Source of the DNA: Desulfurococcales archaeon ex4484_204
GTDB taxonomy: Archaea > Thermoproteota > Thermoprotei_A > Sulfolobales > NBVN01
Assembly (NCBI GenBank): GCA_002255065.1
Contig: NJEF01000018.1
Coordinates: 1 to 11,598, forward strand
Reading direction: 5' to 3'
Length of the DNA: 11,598 bases
Below, piece after piece: positions 6,142 through 11,535 of the stretch (position 1 is its first letter; each line of letters begins with the position of its first letter). Position numbers and translations under genes: made by a program. The notes below the pieces were generated by a model. That model did not search any database, had not been told where the DNA came from, and worked only from the letters and a program-made list of their open reading frames with translations.

Positions 6142-6424
6142 TTAAACCACCTAGTAAGATGGCGCCTACTAAGGTAGCCCTGCACCGTATAACCGGTTAG
6201 AGAGGTTATAAGCTGTCAGTGCTTACAACAGTAGCTGCTGAGACCAAGCGGGCAAGGAAACGCAAGAGGCTCTCTAGCTTTGCCTGATCGTAAGTTCGTA
6301 ATGAGGTGTTAAGCCATGAGTGATTACTCAGCGTTAATCCACGGGCTCCCCCAGGGGGTGGGCCTACTTACGCTAGGGATTAACACTCTATGCTGGGTTA
6401 AGGGGGGTACGCAGGGAACGTGAT
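6142..6424. other. Hairpin-rich gap between the GH130 and glycosyltransferase genes
   Basis: No ORF of convincing length is seen. The gap contains hairpin TGAGT-GATT-ACTCA (6317-6330 region) and a larger inverted repeat, GTTAATCC (6333-6340) with GGATTAAC (6377-6384). Inside the latter are a GC-rich stem (CCCCC/GGGGG around 6348-6358) and CCTA/TAGG (6363-6377), a three-way-junction-like layout. As RNA on the minus strand it would lie in the leader of the glycosyltransferase gene; on the plus strand it would run antisense into the GH130 gene. No match to a known RNA class was recognised. Confidence 0.5.
6333..6384. repeat. Inverted repeat enclosing two smaller hairpins
   Basis: The 8-base arms GTTAATCC (6333-6340) and GGATTAAC (6377-6384) are perfectly complementary. 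The 36 bases between them can fold a GC-rich hairpin (centred on CCCCCAGGGGG) and a CCTA/TAGG hairpin. The symmetry works on both strands, so orientation cannot be settled from the sequence. It could be a structured RNA, a leader regulator of the glycosyltransferase gene or a transcription terminator for the GH130 gene. Confidence 0.5.
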
Positions 6425-7531
6425 TTACATGATCCTCCCCTTATCGAGTTGGCTTAGAAGCTCATTTACATCGATCTCCCCTATGCCCACCATGAAGTCA
6501 GCAGCTCCATACGATATTAACGCTTTATCCTTCTCAACGAGCCATAAACCACAAGGGAATATGGTGTACGGCCTATCCCCAAAGACCTCGTACGATAGCT
6601 TAGGCTCCATGATATAATTGGGGGTCACTGCCCTTATTATCACCCCCTCCTTCTCCGACACCTCTATATGCATGGAGAATAGCCTGTATGCCTGAATCTC
6701 GCTATCAATTGCATGCACGAACGTTATGAACTCCCTGTCCTTAATCTTGATGGGAGGTGTCGCCCACCCCAACTTGCTCTCGAAGCTTGAGTGCCTTAGA
6801 ACCCACGTTGTGTCGTGAATCCTCACCTCCCTTAAACCCTCACCTGCTAAATCCTTAACCTCAGTGCTACTTACCGCGAGGTAGAACACCTCATCATCCA
6901 TGTGAGGCCTGTGAAATAGGTAGAACCTGCTGCCCGCCTTAGCTAGGAAGGCGTCCTTATCGCTAACTACGTGCTCCCTTAAGTACCTAGGGAATACGTA
7001 GGCGTGGAGCTTCCTCCAGCTATTCCCCCACCTCTCGTTCCTAACCTTAATCGCTGTTATAGCTAGCGTGCGCTCCCTCCTAATAGCTGGGTTGAAGTAG
7101 TTAATGGTCCTCCCCGTGTACGTCATGGCAGTAACGCCGTCAACCTCGTAGACCCTAGGGTCTTCAGCACCCCATAAGTCGTAGCGAGTTGAGGGGTATA
7201 TAACGGGCTGTGATGCGTAGTAATTTAGGTTTAGGTTACCGCTATATATGTCCTCAACCGGCACGTCTATCCTAACTATCGCTGATACGTACATGTAGTA
7301 CCCTATTACTATCCTCGCGTATACTAGGGCGTACTCGCCGTTAACCACTATAGCTGGGTTAAATACTGCTGTAGGGTTCCTGATAGGGTAGTTGTTAAGG
7401 TATGTCCTGTCAGGTGATAGAACCCCTAGCCTCCTCACGATATCCACTGTTTTAAACTTACGTAGCTTCTCAGCATCCTCCATTCCAACAGCCTTTCTAA
7501 ACACCTCACCATAGCTTATTGCTTTAACCAA
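6425..7531 (-). CDS. GH130-family glycosidase / mannoside phosphorylase
   Basis: GH130 enzymes are five-bladed beta-propellers that cleave beta-mannosides by phosphorolysis or hydrolysis. The 368-aa sequence shows NPA (58-60), GAEDPRVYEVDG (121-132; the Asp of EDPR is the family's catalytic acid), FHRPH (206-210), WATPP (256-260), IMEPKLSYEVFGD (307-319), FPCGLW (325-330) and ISYGAADFMVGIG (339-351), in the usual family order. Substrate and phosphorolysis-versus-hydrolysis cannot be decided by eye. The start is TTG at 7531: GGAG lies seven bases upstream, and the nearby upstream ATG runs straight into a stop. A TATA box lies at 7563-7574. It precedes the glycosyltransferase on the same strand, suggesting a glycan synthesis/turnover pair. 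Confidence 0.82.
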   Translation of the reverse strand: MVKAISYGEVFRKAVGMEDAEKLRKFKTVDIVRRLGVLSPDRTYLNNYPIRNPTAVFNPAIVVNGEYALVYARIVIGYYMYVSAIVRIDVPVEDIYSGNLNLNYYASQPVIYPSTRYDLWGAEDPRVYEVDGVTAMTYTGRTINYFNPAIRRERTLAITAIKVRNERWGNSWRKLHAYVFPRYLREHVVSDKDAFLAKAGSRFYLFHRPHMDDEVFYLAVSSTEVKDLAGEGLREVRIHDTTWVLRHSSFESKLGWATPPIKIKDREFITFVHAIDSEIQAYRLFSMHIEVSEKEGVIIRAVTPNYIMEPKLSYEVFGDRPYTIFPCGLWLVEKDKALISYGAADFMVGIGEIDVNELLSQLDKGRIM

Positions 7532-7562
7532 TTACCATCTCCGCAACATGTCTGGCTAACAC

Positions 7563-7574
7563 ATAATTAAAAGG
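7563..7574 (-). promoter_or_regulatory. TATA box for the GH130 gene
   Basis: On the minus strand CTTTTAATTATG lies about 30-40 bases before the TTG start at 7531, predicting a transcription start near 7542 and a short leader containing GGAG. It sits just downstream of the 3' end of the tRNA-Thr gene on the same strand. Confidence 0.45.
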
Positions 7575-7594
7575 TCTTAGACACCTCCCAATTA

Positions 7595-7670
7595 TGGAGC
7601 CGCCGGCGGGATTCGAACCCGCGACCACTGGCTTACGAGGCCAGCGCTCTACCCGCTGAGCTACGGCGGC
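7595..7670 (-). tRNA. tRNA-Thr (CGT anticodon), CCA encoded
   Basis: The minus strand folds into a complete 76-base cloverleaf. The acceptor stem GCCGCCG/CGGCGGC is perfect, the D arm is GCTC/GAGC, the anticodon stem CTGGC/GCCAG carries loop CTCGTAA (anticodon CGT, reading ACG), a 5-base variable loop follows, and the T arm is GCGGG-TTCGAAT-CCCGC. The discriminator base is T, followed by an encoded CCA (7597-7595). No intron is present. A TATA-like box GCTTATTTAG on the plus reading (7693-7702) lies about 28 bases upstream of the 5' end. Confidence 0.97.
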
Positions 7671-7692
7671 TCCCCTCTCTATAGTAGTCTAA

Positions 7693-7702
7693 GCTTATTT
7701 AG
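7693..7702 (-). promoter_or_regulatory. TATA box for tRNA-Thr
   Basis: The minus strand reads CTAAATAAGC, centred about 28 bases upstream of the first tRNA base at 7670, the normal spacing for an archaeal TATA element. The 109-base gap to TFB therefore holds two divergent promoters. Confidence 0.45.
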
Positions 7703-7737
7703 CTGTTGGGTTAAGTTTTTAAACTTTCTCACAGAAA

Positions 7738-7748
7738 AGTTTATAAGG
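7738..7748 (+). promoter_or_regulatory. TATA box for the TFB gene
   Basis: AGTTTATAAGG, preceded by the purine-rich BRE-like ACAGAAA, gives a predicted transcription start near 7770. This leaves a leader of about 10-20 bases before the GTG at 7780, the ATG at 7783 or the GTG at 7789. It is one of the clearest promoters in the window. Confidence 0.6.
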
Positions 7749-7779
7749 TCTACTAATTATTGGTCAGGCATATGTCGGG

Positions 7780-8727
7780 GTGATGCTTGTGTCGGAGGAA
7801 GAGTCGAGGAGGGGTAGGGAGGAGTATAGGGGTTCCCAGTGCCCGCCAGATAAGATTATTTACGATGAGGCCCGCGGGGAGTACATCTGCATTGAGACTG
7901 GTGAGGTTATTGAGGAGAAGGTAGTTGATCAGGGCCCTGAGTGGAGGGCTTTCACACCTGAGGAGAGGGAGAAGAGGTCTAGAACCGGTTCACCGCTGTC
8001 GCCAACGATCCACGATGGCGGTCTATCGACGATGATCGACTGGAGGGATAAGGACGCTTCCGGTAAGAGGCTCGAGATGAAGAGGAGGCTCGAGGTTATG
8101 AGGTGGAGGAAGTGGCAGATAAGGACCAGGATCCAGAACAGCATTGACAGGAACATAACTCAGGCAGCCGCGGAGCTAGAGAGGATCGCTGATCAATTAG
8201 GCCTGCCTAGAGCCATTAAGGAGCAGGCCGCAACTATCTATAGGAGGGCTGTTGAGAAGGGCGTTGTTAGGGGTAGGGCTGTTGAGTCCGTTGTTGCCGC
8301 AGCCCTCTACGCTGCATGCAGGATCTTTAAGATCCCGAGAACCCTTGACGAGATAGCTCAGTTCACTAAGACGAGTAAGAAGGAGGTTGCTAGGTGCTAC
8401 AGGCTCCTAGTTAGGGAGCTGGACATCAGGATCCCCATATCTGACTCCACAGACTTTGTGCCCAGGATAGCTGCAGCTCTAAGCCTTAGCGGTAGGGTGA
8501 TTAAGAAGGCTGTGGAGATAATCGATGATGCTAAGAAGTTAGGGCTAACTGCTGGTAAGGACCCTGCTGGGCTAGCTGCCGCGGCTGTATACACGGCGGC
8601 CCAGCTATTCAACGAGAGAAGGACTCAGAAGGATGTTGCCCAGGTAGCGGGGGTTACCGAGGTAACCGTTAGAAACAGGTATAAGGAGCTCATTCAGTAC
8701 TTAAAGATTAAGGTCCCGGAGCAGTAG
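7780..8727 (+). CDS. tfb: Transcription initiation factor B (TFB)
   Basis: TFB bridges TBP-bound TATA/BRE DNA and RNA polymerase. The 315-aa protein contains an N-terminal ribbon (about 18-48), the B-reader/linker (QGPEWRAFTPEEREKRSRTGSP, 51-72), and two cyclin-like repeats (about 118-212 and 220-312), ending in the helix-turn-helix GVTEVTVRNRYKEL that reads the BRE. The ribbon keeps only Cys21 and Cys37: where most TFBs have CPxC and CxxCG, this one reads CPPDK and CIETG, as I recall for Sulfolobus TFB. It is therefore probably a functional crenarchaeal form, not a defective gene. The start is GTG 7780; ATG 7783 gives MLVSEEES, closer to homologues. A T-rich run at 8754-8765 may terminate it. 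Its promoter has a good BRE/TATA. Confidence 0.97.
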   Translation: MMLVSEEESRRGREEYRGSQCPPDKIIYDEARGEYICIETGEVIEEKVVDQGPEWRAFTPEEREKRSRTGSPLSPTIHDGGLSTMIDWRDKDASGKRLEMKRRLEVMRWRKWQIRTRIQNSIDRNITQAAAELERIADQLGLPRAIKEQAATIYRRAVEKGVVRGRAVESVVAAALYAACRIFKIPRTLDEIAQFTKTSKKEVARCYRLLVRELDIRIPISDSTDFVPRIAAALSLSGRVIKKAVEIIDDAKKLGLTAGKDPAGLAAAAVYTAAQLFNERRTQKDVAQVAGVTEVTVRNRYKELIQYLKIKVPEQ

Positions 8728-8753
8728 GTTAGAGGTAATACATAAAAACCATG

Positions 8754-8765
8754 CTTTTTATTTTA
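8754..8765 (+). terminator. T-rich terminator downstream of TFB
   Basis: GCTTTTTATTTTACC lies about 30 bases after the TFB stop, in the 44-base gap before the convergent aIF1 gene. Archaeal termination typically uses such T tracts without a hairpin. On the other strand the short run GTTTTTATG just upstream could serve aIF1. Confidence 0.45.
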
Positions 8766-8771
8766 CCTAGC

Positions 8772-9104
8772 TTATTCAGCCTCAATGAATATTATGTTGT
8801 CTGGAGGAATCCCGAATTCGTTGATCAGTATCGTCTTAACCCTGCTCCTATGATCCCCTTGAAGCTCTATGTGGTTGTTCTTAACGGTCCCACCTGTTGC
8901 TAGCTTCGATTTAAGGGTTGAGGCGACCCTCTTGAGGTTGAAAACTGCAGGGTCTAGCCCCTCAATAACTGTTACCTCCTTACCGAACTTCCTCCTCTCA
9001 ATCTTGATCTTAACGAGCTGCTGTTCAGCACCCAGCTGTATGCAGAGCTCCTCGGGTAACCCACCACATAAGGCTTCGATATCCGTCCTACCCTTCCTCC
9101 CCAT
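8772..9104 (-). CDS. Translation initiation factor aIF1 (SUI1 family)
   Basis: aIF1 binds the small ribosomal subunit and enforces accurate start-codon choice. The 110-aa product has a short N-terminal extension and the SUI1 core: LVKIKIERRKFGKEVTVIEGLD (about 30-51), the family-typical LKRVASTLKSKLATGGTVKNNHIELQGDH (57-85), and VKTILINEFGIPPDNIIFIE at the C-terminus. The basic loop, the TGG turn, and IELQGDH followed by the terminal helix/strand are diagnostic. A short additional Cys pair (13 and 21) precedes the core; only two cysteines are present, so a zinc site is unlikely. The start is ATG at 9104, about 15 bases after the predicted transcription start. The gene is convergent with TFB and divergent from rpo12. 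Confidence 0.95.
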   Translation of the reverse strand: MGRKGRTDIEALCGGLPEELCIQLGAEQQLVKIKIERRKFGKEVTVIEGLDPAVFNLKRVASTLKSKLATGGTVKNNHIELQGDHRSRVKTILINEFGIPPDNIIFIEAE

Positions 9105-9140
9105 GACTCACCCTACTACATGAACTTGTTGTGAGGGGCC

Positions 9141-9150
9141 TAATAAATCT
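9141..9150 (-). promoter_or_regulatory. TATA box for aIF1
   Basis: AGATTTATTA on the minus strand lies about 37-46 bases upstream of the ATG, predicting a leader of roughly 15 bases. It is back to back with the rpo12 promoter in a 95-base divergent gap. Confidence 0.5.
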
Positions 9151-9167
9151 TAGTTTTGGTTAAAGTT

Positions 9168-9178
9168 AGGTATATTTA
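9168..9178 (+). promoter_or_regulatory. TATA box for rpo12
   Basis: AGGTATATTTA gives a predicted transcription start at about 9200, coinciding with the GTG start codon at 9200. The mRNA is therefore probably leaderless, which supports this GTG as the start. Confidence 0.55.
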
Positions 9179-9199
9179 GCTCTAAAACTATGTTGCCTG

Positions 9200-9400
9200 G
9201 TGCTTGGTGTGGAGTTTGAGGGTGAGGTGCTCTATAGGTGTTGGAAGTGTGGGAGGATCTTTAGTAGGAGGGAGGTCGAGGCCTTCGAGGCTAGGGGTGA
9301 GTTAGGAGAGGGTTTCGCGTTCATTAGGTGTCCTGCCTGCGGGTCAAAGATCATTATTAAAATAAGGAGGGAGGGATATAAGCTAGTTAGAGCTGAGTGA
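9200..9400 (+). CDS. rpo12: DNA-directed RNA polymerase subunit Rpo12 (RpoP)
   Basis: Rpo12 is the small zinc-binding subunit that clamps Rpo3 and Rpo10 in the archaeal polymerase, the counterpart of eukaryotic Rpb12. The 66-aa protein shows YRCWKCGRIF (Cys14, Cys17) and RCPACGSKIIIKIRREGYKLVRAE (Cys44, Cys47), the family's single zinc ribbon followed by the basic tail. Between the two Cys pairs are 26 residues, about ten more than I recall for Sulfolobus Rpo12; the extra part (REVEAFEARGELGEG) looks like an acidic helix. The start is GTG at 9200, supported by the promoter spacing; GTG 9209 is a three-codon-shorter alternative. The stop lies just before the 3' end of the convergent tRNA gene. 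Confidence 0.88.
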   Translation: MLGVEFEGEVLYRCWKCGRIFSRREVEAFEARGELGEGFAFIRCPACGSKIIIKIRREGYKLVRAE

Positions 9401-9403
9401 AGG

Positions 9404-9670
9404 TGGTGGGCCCGCGGGGATTCGAACCCCGGACCGCCCGGTTATGACTCCCGTACAGCCCTCCCTGCCTCTTTTAAGGTTTATACAAGCTTTTTATCCT
9501 TTACGTTAATGGACTCCTGCCAGCCTTTAATGAGGACCTATGAGCTGTGAGGCCCTTGGAGGTTTAATGTTCTCCCTGGTAGGGGGCACTATCGTGTAGT
9601 AAGTGTTGAAGTGGTGTTAGGCAGGGAGGGGCTGTATGCCGGGCGCTCTACCTGGCTGAGCTACGGGCCC
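9404..9670 (-). tRNA. Intron-containing tRNA with CAT anticodon (elongator Met, or Ile2)
   Basis: Exon 1 is 9670-9638 (33 bases), the intron 9637-9448 (190 bases), and exon 2 is 9447-9407, followed by an encoded CCA (9406-9404). The spliced RNA is a perfect cloverleaf: acceptor GGGCCCG/CGGGCCC, D arm GCTC/GAGC, anticodon stem CCCGG/CCGGG with loop CTCATAA, T arm CGGGG-TTCGAAT-CCCCG, and discriminator A. The anticodon is CAT. It is not the initiator: it has a G1-C72 pair and lacks the GGG/CCC anticodon-stem pairs. It may be elongator Met, or Ile2 whose C34 becomes agmatidine; the GGGCCC acceptor does not let me decide. The intron lies between positions 32 and 33, not the canonical 37/38. Confidence 0.93.
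9448..9637 (-). other. Archaeal bulge-helix-bulge tRNA intron, 190 bases, at position 32/33
   Basis: At the borders the RNA forms a 4-bp central helix, CCCG (exon 1, 9643-9640) with CGGG (intron, 9453-9450), flanked by 3-base bulges GCA and AGT. Cutting after the second bulge base in each gives GC|A and AG|T, exactly the splice that restores the cloverleaf. The intron ends pair in a 17-bp stem with one bulged C (9636-9619 with 9470-9454). The helix outside the second bulge is weak, so this is a relaxed motif of the kind cut by crenarchaeal heterotetrameric EndA. At 190 bases it is long; no ORF or recognisable C/D box guide is seen inside. Confidence 0.85.
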
Positions 9671-9694
9671 AACCATGTTTTCATCTAGCTCTAG

Positions 9695-9706
9695 GTTTTT
9701 AAGGTT
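9695..9706 (-). promoter_or_regulatory. TATA box for the intron-containing tRNA
   Basis: The minus strand reads CCTTAAAAACCT, centred about 30 bases upstream of the tRNA 5' end at 9670, at normal archaeal spacing. The tRNA thus has its own promoter, divergent from the ferredoxin gene. Confidence 0.5.
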
Positions 9707-9731
9707 TAATGAACCCTTTAATAAGTTAATG

Positions 9732-9739
9732 CTTATAAA
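9732..9739 (+). promoter_or_regulatory. TATA box for the ferredoxin gene
   Basis: CTTATAAA predicts a transcription start near 9758-9765. This leaves either a leaderless mRNA from ATG 9758 or a very short leader to ATG 9770, and mildly favours the second ATG. Confidence 0.55.
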
Positions 9740-9757
9740 TCCATCCTCCATGTTTAT

Positions 9758-10003
9758 ATGGGGAGCGTTATGGGTAAGTTAAAGGTTGTCGTGGATTGGG
9801 ATACATGCATTGCCGACGGTGTCTGCTACGCTCTATGTCCACAGGTGTTTGAGGCGGGACCTGACGGTAAGTCACAGATCGTTGAGGAGTACAGAGGGGA
9901 TAAACCCCATGAAGGTTTCGTACCTGAGGACCTAGCTGACTGTGTCGACCAGGCCAAGACTGCCTGCCCTACGGGAGCCATAAGCGTTGAGAGGGTGGAG
10001 TAA
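9758..10003 (+). CDS. Single-cluster ferredoxin with Asp as a cluster ligand
   Basis: This 81-aa electron carrier resembles Pyrococcus furiosus ferredoxin. The motif C17-x2-D20-x2-C23-x3-C27-P and the distal C62-x7-C70-P match the Pyrococcus layout residue for residue: C17, D20, C23 and C70 would bind one [4Fe-4S] cluster, with Asp in place of the usual second Cys, while C27 and C62 would form the disulfide. In that family the Asp allows easy conversion to [3Fe-4S] and alters redox potential. The first ATG is 9758; the second, ATG 9770 (MGKLKVVVDWDTC), places the first Cys at residue 13, closer to homologues, and agrees with the promoter. A T run at 10030-10036 may terminate transcription. 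The gene stands alone, with no oxidoreductase partner beside it. Confidence 0.92.
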   Translation: MGSVMGKLKVVVDWDTCIADGVCYALCPQVFEAGPDGKSQIVEEYRGDKPHEGFVPEDLADCVDQAKTACPTGAISVERVE

Positions 10004-10029
10004 GTATACCAAATCCCCTGGGCACTAAC

Positions 10030-10038
10030 ACTTTTTCC
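10030..10038 (+). terminator. T-rich terminator after the ferredoxin gene
   Basis: CACTTTTTCCCC lies about 27 bases past the stop codon. The remaining gap up to the SSB gene (about 200 bases) shows no convincing ORF, tRNA or C/D box; only the SSB promoter is recognised in it. Confidence 0.35.
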
Positions 10039-10181
10039 CCATATCCCTTAACCAGCTAGCTACCACTACTCACTCTTCACTGAAAAATCGCTGAATACAT
10101 ATGCCTTCCAAATAGGTTAGCCTTCACAGCTATGAGCGTAAGCTAGGGTTTACAGAATGGAGGACTCGCATCTTCATTACT

Positions 10182-10226
10182 GCTTATTAAGTCTATAACC
10201 TACTTACTCCCCGTACGTACTAGGAG
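10182..10226 (+). promoter_or_regulatory. Promoter and Shine-Dalgarno of the SSB gene
   Basis: GCTTATTAAG (10182-10191) is a TATA-like box with a predicted start near 10212. The leader carries AGGAG (10222-10226) ten bases before the ATG at 10237, so this mRNA appears to use a leader, unlike several neighbours. Confidence 0.45.
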
Positions 10227-10236
10227 TTGAACCTGT

Positions 10237-10650
10237 ATGCATGTAAAGGTGAAGGATTTAAAGCCTGGCATGAGTAACATTGATTTAATCGTCAGGGTTA
10301 TGGAGGTAGGTAAACCCAAAGTTGTTCAGACGAGGTCTGGGGAGAGAACAATAAGTGAGGTCTTGGTAGGAGACGATACGGGTAGGGTTAAGCTCACCCT
10401 TTGGGGTAGAGCTGTAGGCAGCGTTCATGAAGGTGATGCTGTAGAGGTTAGGGGTGCGTGGACAACCGCGTTTAAGGGTAACGTCCAGCTAAACATAGGT
10501 GGGGAGAGGAGCGTGGTTAAGGTAGATGATAGCGCTGCCCCTAAGGCAGGGGACGTCCCTGAAAGCACACCTAAAGCTCCGCAGAAGTGGGGCGGAGAAA
10601 ACCGTAGCAGGATTCAGGTAAGAGGTTTTAGGGGAAGGAGATCTAGGTGA
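10237..10650 (+). CDS. ssb: Single-stranded DNA-binding protein, crenarchaeal single-OB type
   Basis: The 137-aa protein has one OB fold (about 3-95) closely similar to Sulfolobus solfataricus SSB: VKDLKPGM, ISEVLVGDDTGRVKLTLWG and GAWTTAFKGNVQLN. The three aromatics that stack on bases in that protein fall at identical numbers here: Trp56, Trp75 and Phe79. The C-terminal tail is Pro/Ala/Lys-rich, then Gly/Arg-rich (WGGENRSRIQVRGFRGRRSR), and ends basic; the acidic tip present in the Sulfolobus protein, which recruits partners, is missing. It protects single-stranded DNA during replication and repair. The start ATG has AGGAG ten bases upstream. The gene is convergent with the DUF123 gene 41 bases away, in a gap holding a short T tract (10686-10693). 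Confidence 0.95.
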   Translation: MHVKVKDLKPGMSNIDLIVRVMEVGKPKVVQTRSGERTISEVLVGDDTGRVKLTLWGRAVGSVHEGDAVEVRGAWTTAFKGNVQLNIGGERSVVKVDDSAAPKAGDVPESTPKAPQKWGGENRSRIQVRGFRGRRSR

Positions 10651-10691
10651 AGCCCTAGGCAGTAGGGGACTCCGTACTAAACCCTCCCTTT

Positions 10692-11150
10692 TTAGCATAC
10701 GACGAGCTCTACTAGTACTGGCCGTAGAGCGTGCATTAACTGCTTAACTAGGTAGTTAATGCACTCAACCCACCCACTACAGCCTACCTGGAATACATGT
10801 GTTACGTGGCTAACTGAGTCGCTACACCCCAGGCCTTTCACGTAAGGCTCTACACCCTTAATCCCTAGAAGGGCGTTGTAAACCTCTTCCTCAGTAACTC
10901 CACTAAGTATTAAGGCCCCCCACACCCTAACATCCCCGCGCACCGTGATGTAGTCTATGTGCCACCTAACCCTCTTCCTCTTACGGCAATGCCTTAAAAC
11001 CCTGAGGTAAGGCCTTCTAATGTTTGCCGACCCGACGTACGCTAGGAACCCTCTCCCTAACCTTACGTAGCCCAGCGAGCCAACCCTAACCACGGCGTCG
11101 TTCATTACCTGAAGTAGGGCTACGTACGCGTTAACGCTACTCCCTAACAC
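10692..11150 (-). CDS. DUF123 (GIY-YIG-like, Uri superfamily) protein
   Basis: This 152-aa protein matches the DUF123 / COG1833 family, small proteins related to GIY-YIG nucleases and in some archaea fused to endonuclease III. Visible family features are the N-terminal YVRLGRGFLAYVGSANIRRPYLRVLRHCRKRKRVRWHIDYITV (about 28-70), where YVGSA stands for the YIG half, with the conserved Arg, RH and WHIDY following. The C-terminal half has cysteines (109, 124, 130) in a GCSD...VGCSGWVEC pattern. The start is GTG at 11150, overlapping the upstream gene's stop in GTGTTAG, so translation is coupled. Nuclease activity in this family is predicted from the fold; I do not know that it is proven. Confidence 0.82.
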   Translation of the reverse strand: MLGSSVNAYVALLQVMNDAVVRVGSLGYVRLGRGFLAYVGSANIRRPYLRVLRHCRKRKRVRWHIDYITVRGDVRVWGALILSGVTEEEVYNALLGIKGVEPYVKGLGCSDSVSHVTHVFQVGCSGWVECINYLVKQLMHALRPVLVELVVC

Positions 11151-11503
11151 CCGATCTCATCCCTTAACATAATGTTCAGCTTCCTATACTTCCTCACCAC
11201 GTCCAAGATCCCCATAGACTTCCTCTCAACCCTACTAATAACCGCCCCCACAACGTATAGCGTTGCACCAGTCGTTGTAGCTATCTGGAAGGGATCCCAT
11301 ATAGTAGTTAGTAGGGTTAGCCCAGTAACCTTAATCCCGTCACCACGGGTTTCATCGCTCTTGAGGCCCTTAACCTTCTTAACAGACCTGCTCGTCTCCC
11401 TTAACGTATCGACAGCCCTCCTCAACACCTCGCTAGACTCCCTATTCACGCCTACGTACACCATTAAGTCCTTACCCCTCCTCACGGCCTTCTCCACCAC
11501 CAT
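11144..11503 (-). CDS. Hypothetical protein coupled to the DUF123 gene
   Basis: I do not recognise this 119-aa protein. The N-terminal half is basic and charged (KAVRRGKDLMVYVGVNRESSEVLRRAVDTLRETSRSVKKVKGL); the middle, about 56-92, is hydrophobic with GLTLLTTIWDPFQIATTTGATLYVVGAVISRV and could be a membrane-associated hairpin or a buried core; the C-terminus is basic and helical. It ends in Cys. The ATG at 11503 is close to a TATA-like element (minus strand, about 11525-11536), giving a leaderless or short-leader mRNA. It overlaps the GTG of the DUF123 gene by seven bases, implying co-expression. Confidence 0.65.
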   Translation of the reverse strand: MVVEKAVRRGKDLMVYVGVNRESSEVLRRAVDTLRETSRSVKKVKGLKSDETRGDGIKVTGLTLLTTIWDPFQIATTTGATLYVVGAVISRVERKSMGILDVVRKYRKLNIMLRDEIGC

Positions 11504-11505
11504 AG

Positions 11506-11515
11506 CTTAATTACC
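11506..11515 (+). promoter_or_regulatory. TATA box for the C/D box sRNA
   Basis: CTTAATTA within these bases is centred about 25-30 bases upstream of the box C of the sRNA at 11540, the spacing expected for an archaeal promoter of an independently transcribed RNA. Confidence 0.4.
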
Positions 11516-11535
11516 CCCTAAGAGCCCGTATTATT

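Noticed and set aside
6333..6387. H/ACA guide RNA at the inverted repeat
   Set aside because: An ACA follows the lower stem on the plus strand, but I could not draw a convincing pseudouridylation pocket or a kink-turn at the right height.
7837..7920. Defective TFB because of the incomplete zinc ribbon
   Set aside because: The same two-cysteine CPPDK/ETG form is what I recall for Sulfolobus TFB, and the rest of the protein is intact.
9448..9637. Homing endonuclease or C/D sRNA inside the tRNA intron
   Set aside because: No ORF of useful length exists, and no paired RTGATGA/CTGA boxes are present on the transcribed strand.
10004..10236. Possible RNA gene between ferredoxin and SSB
   Set aside because: Two CTGA and an ATGAAGA-like motif occur, but not with consistent spacing on one strand; only a terminator-like T run and the SSB promoter can be supported.
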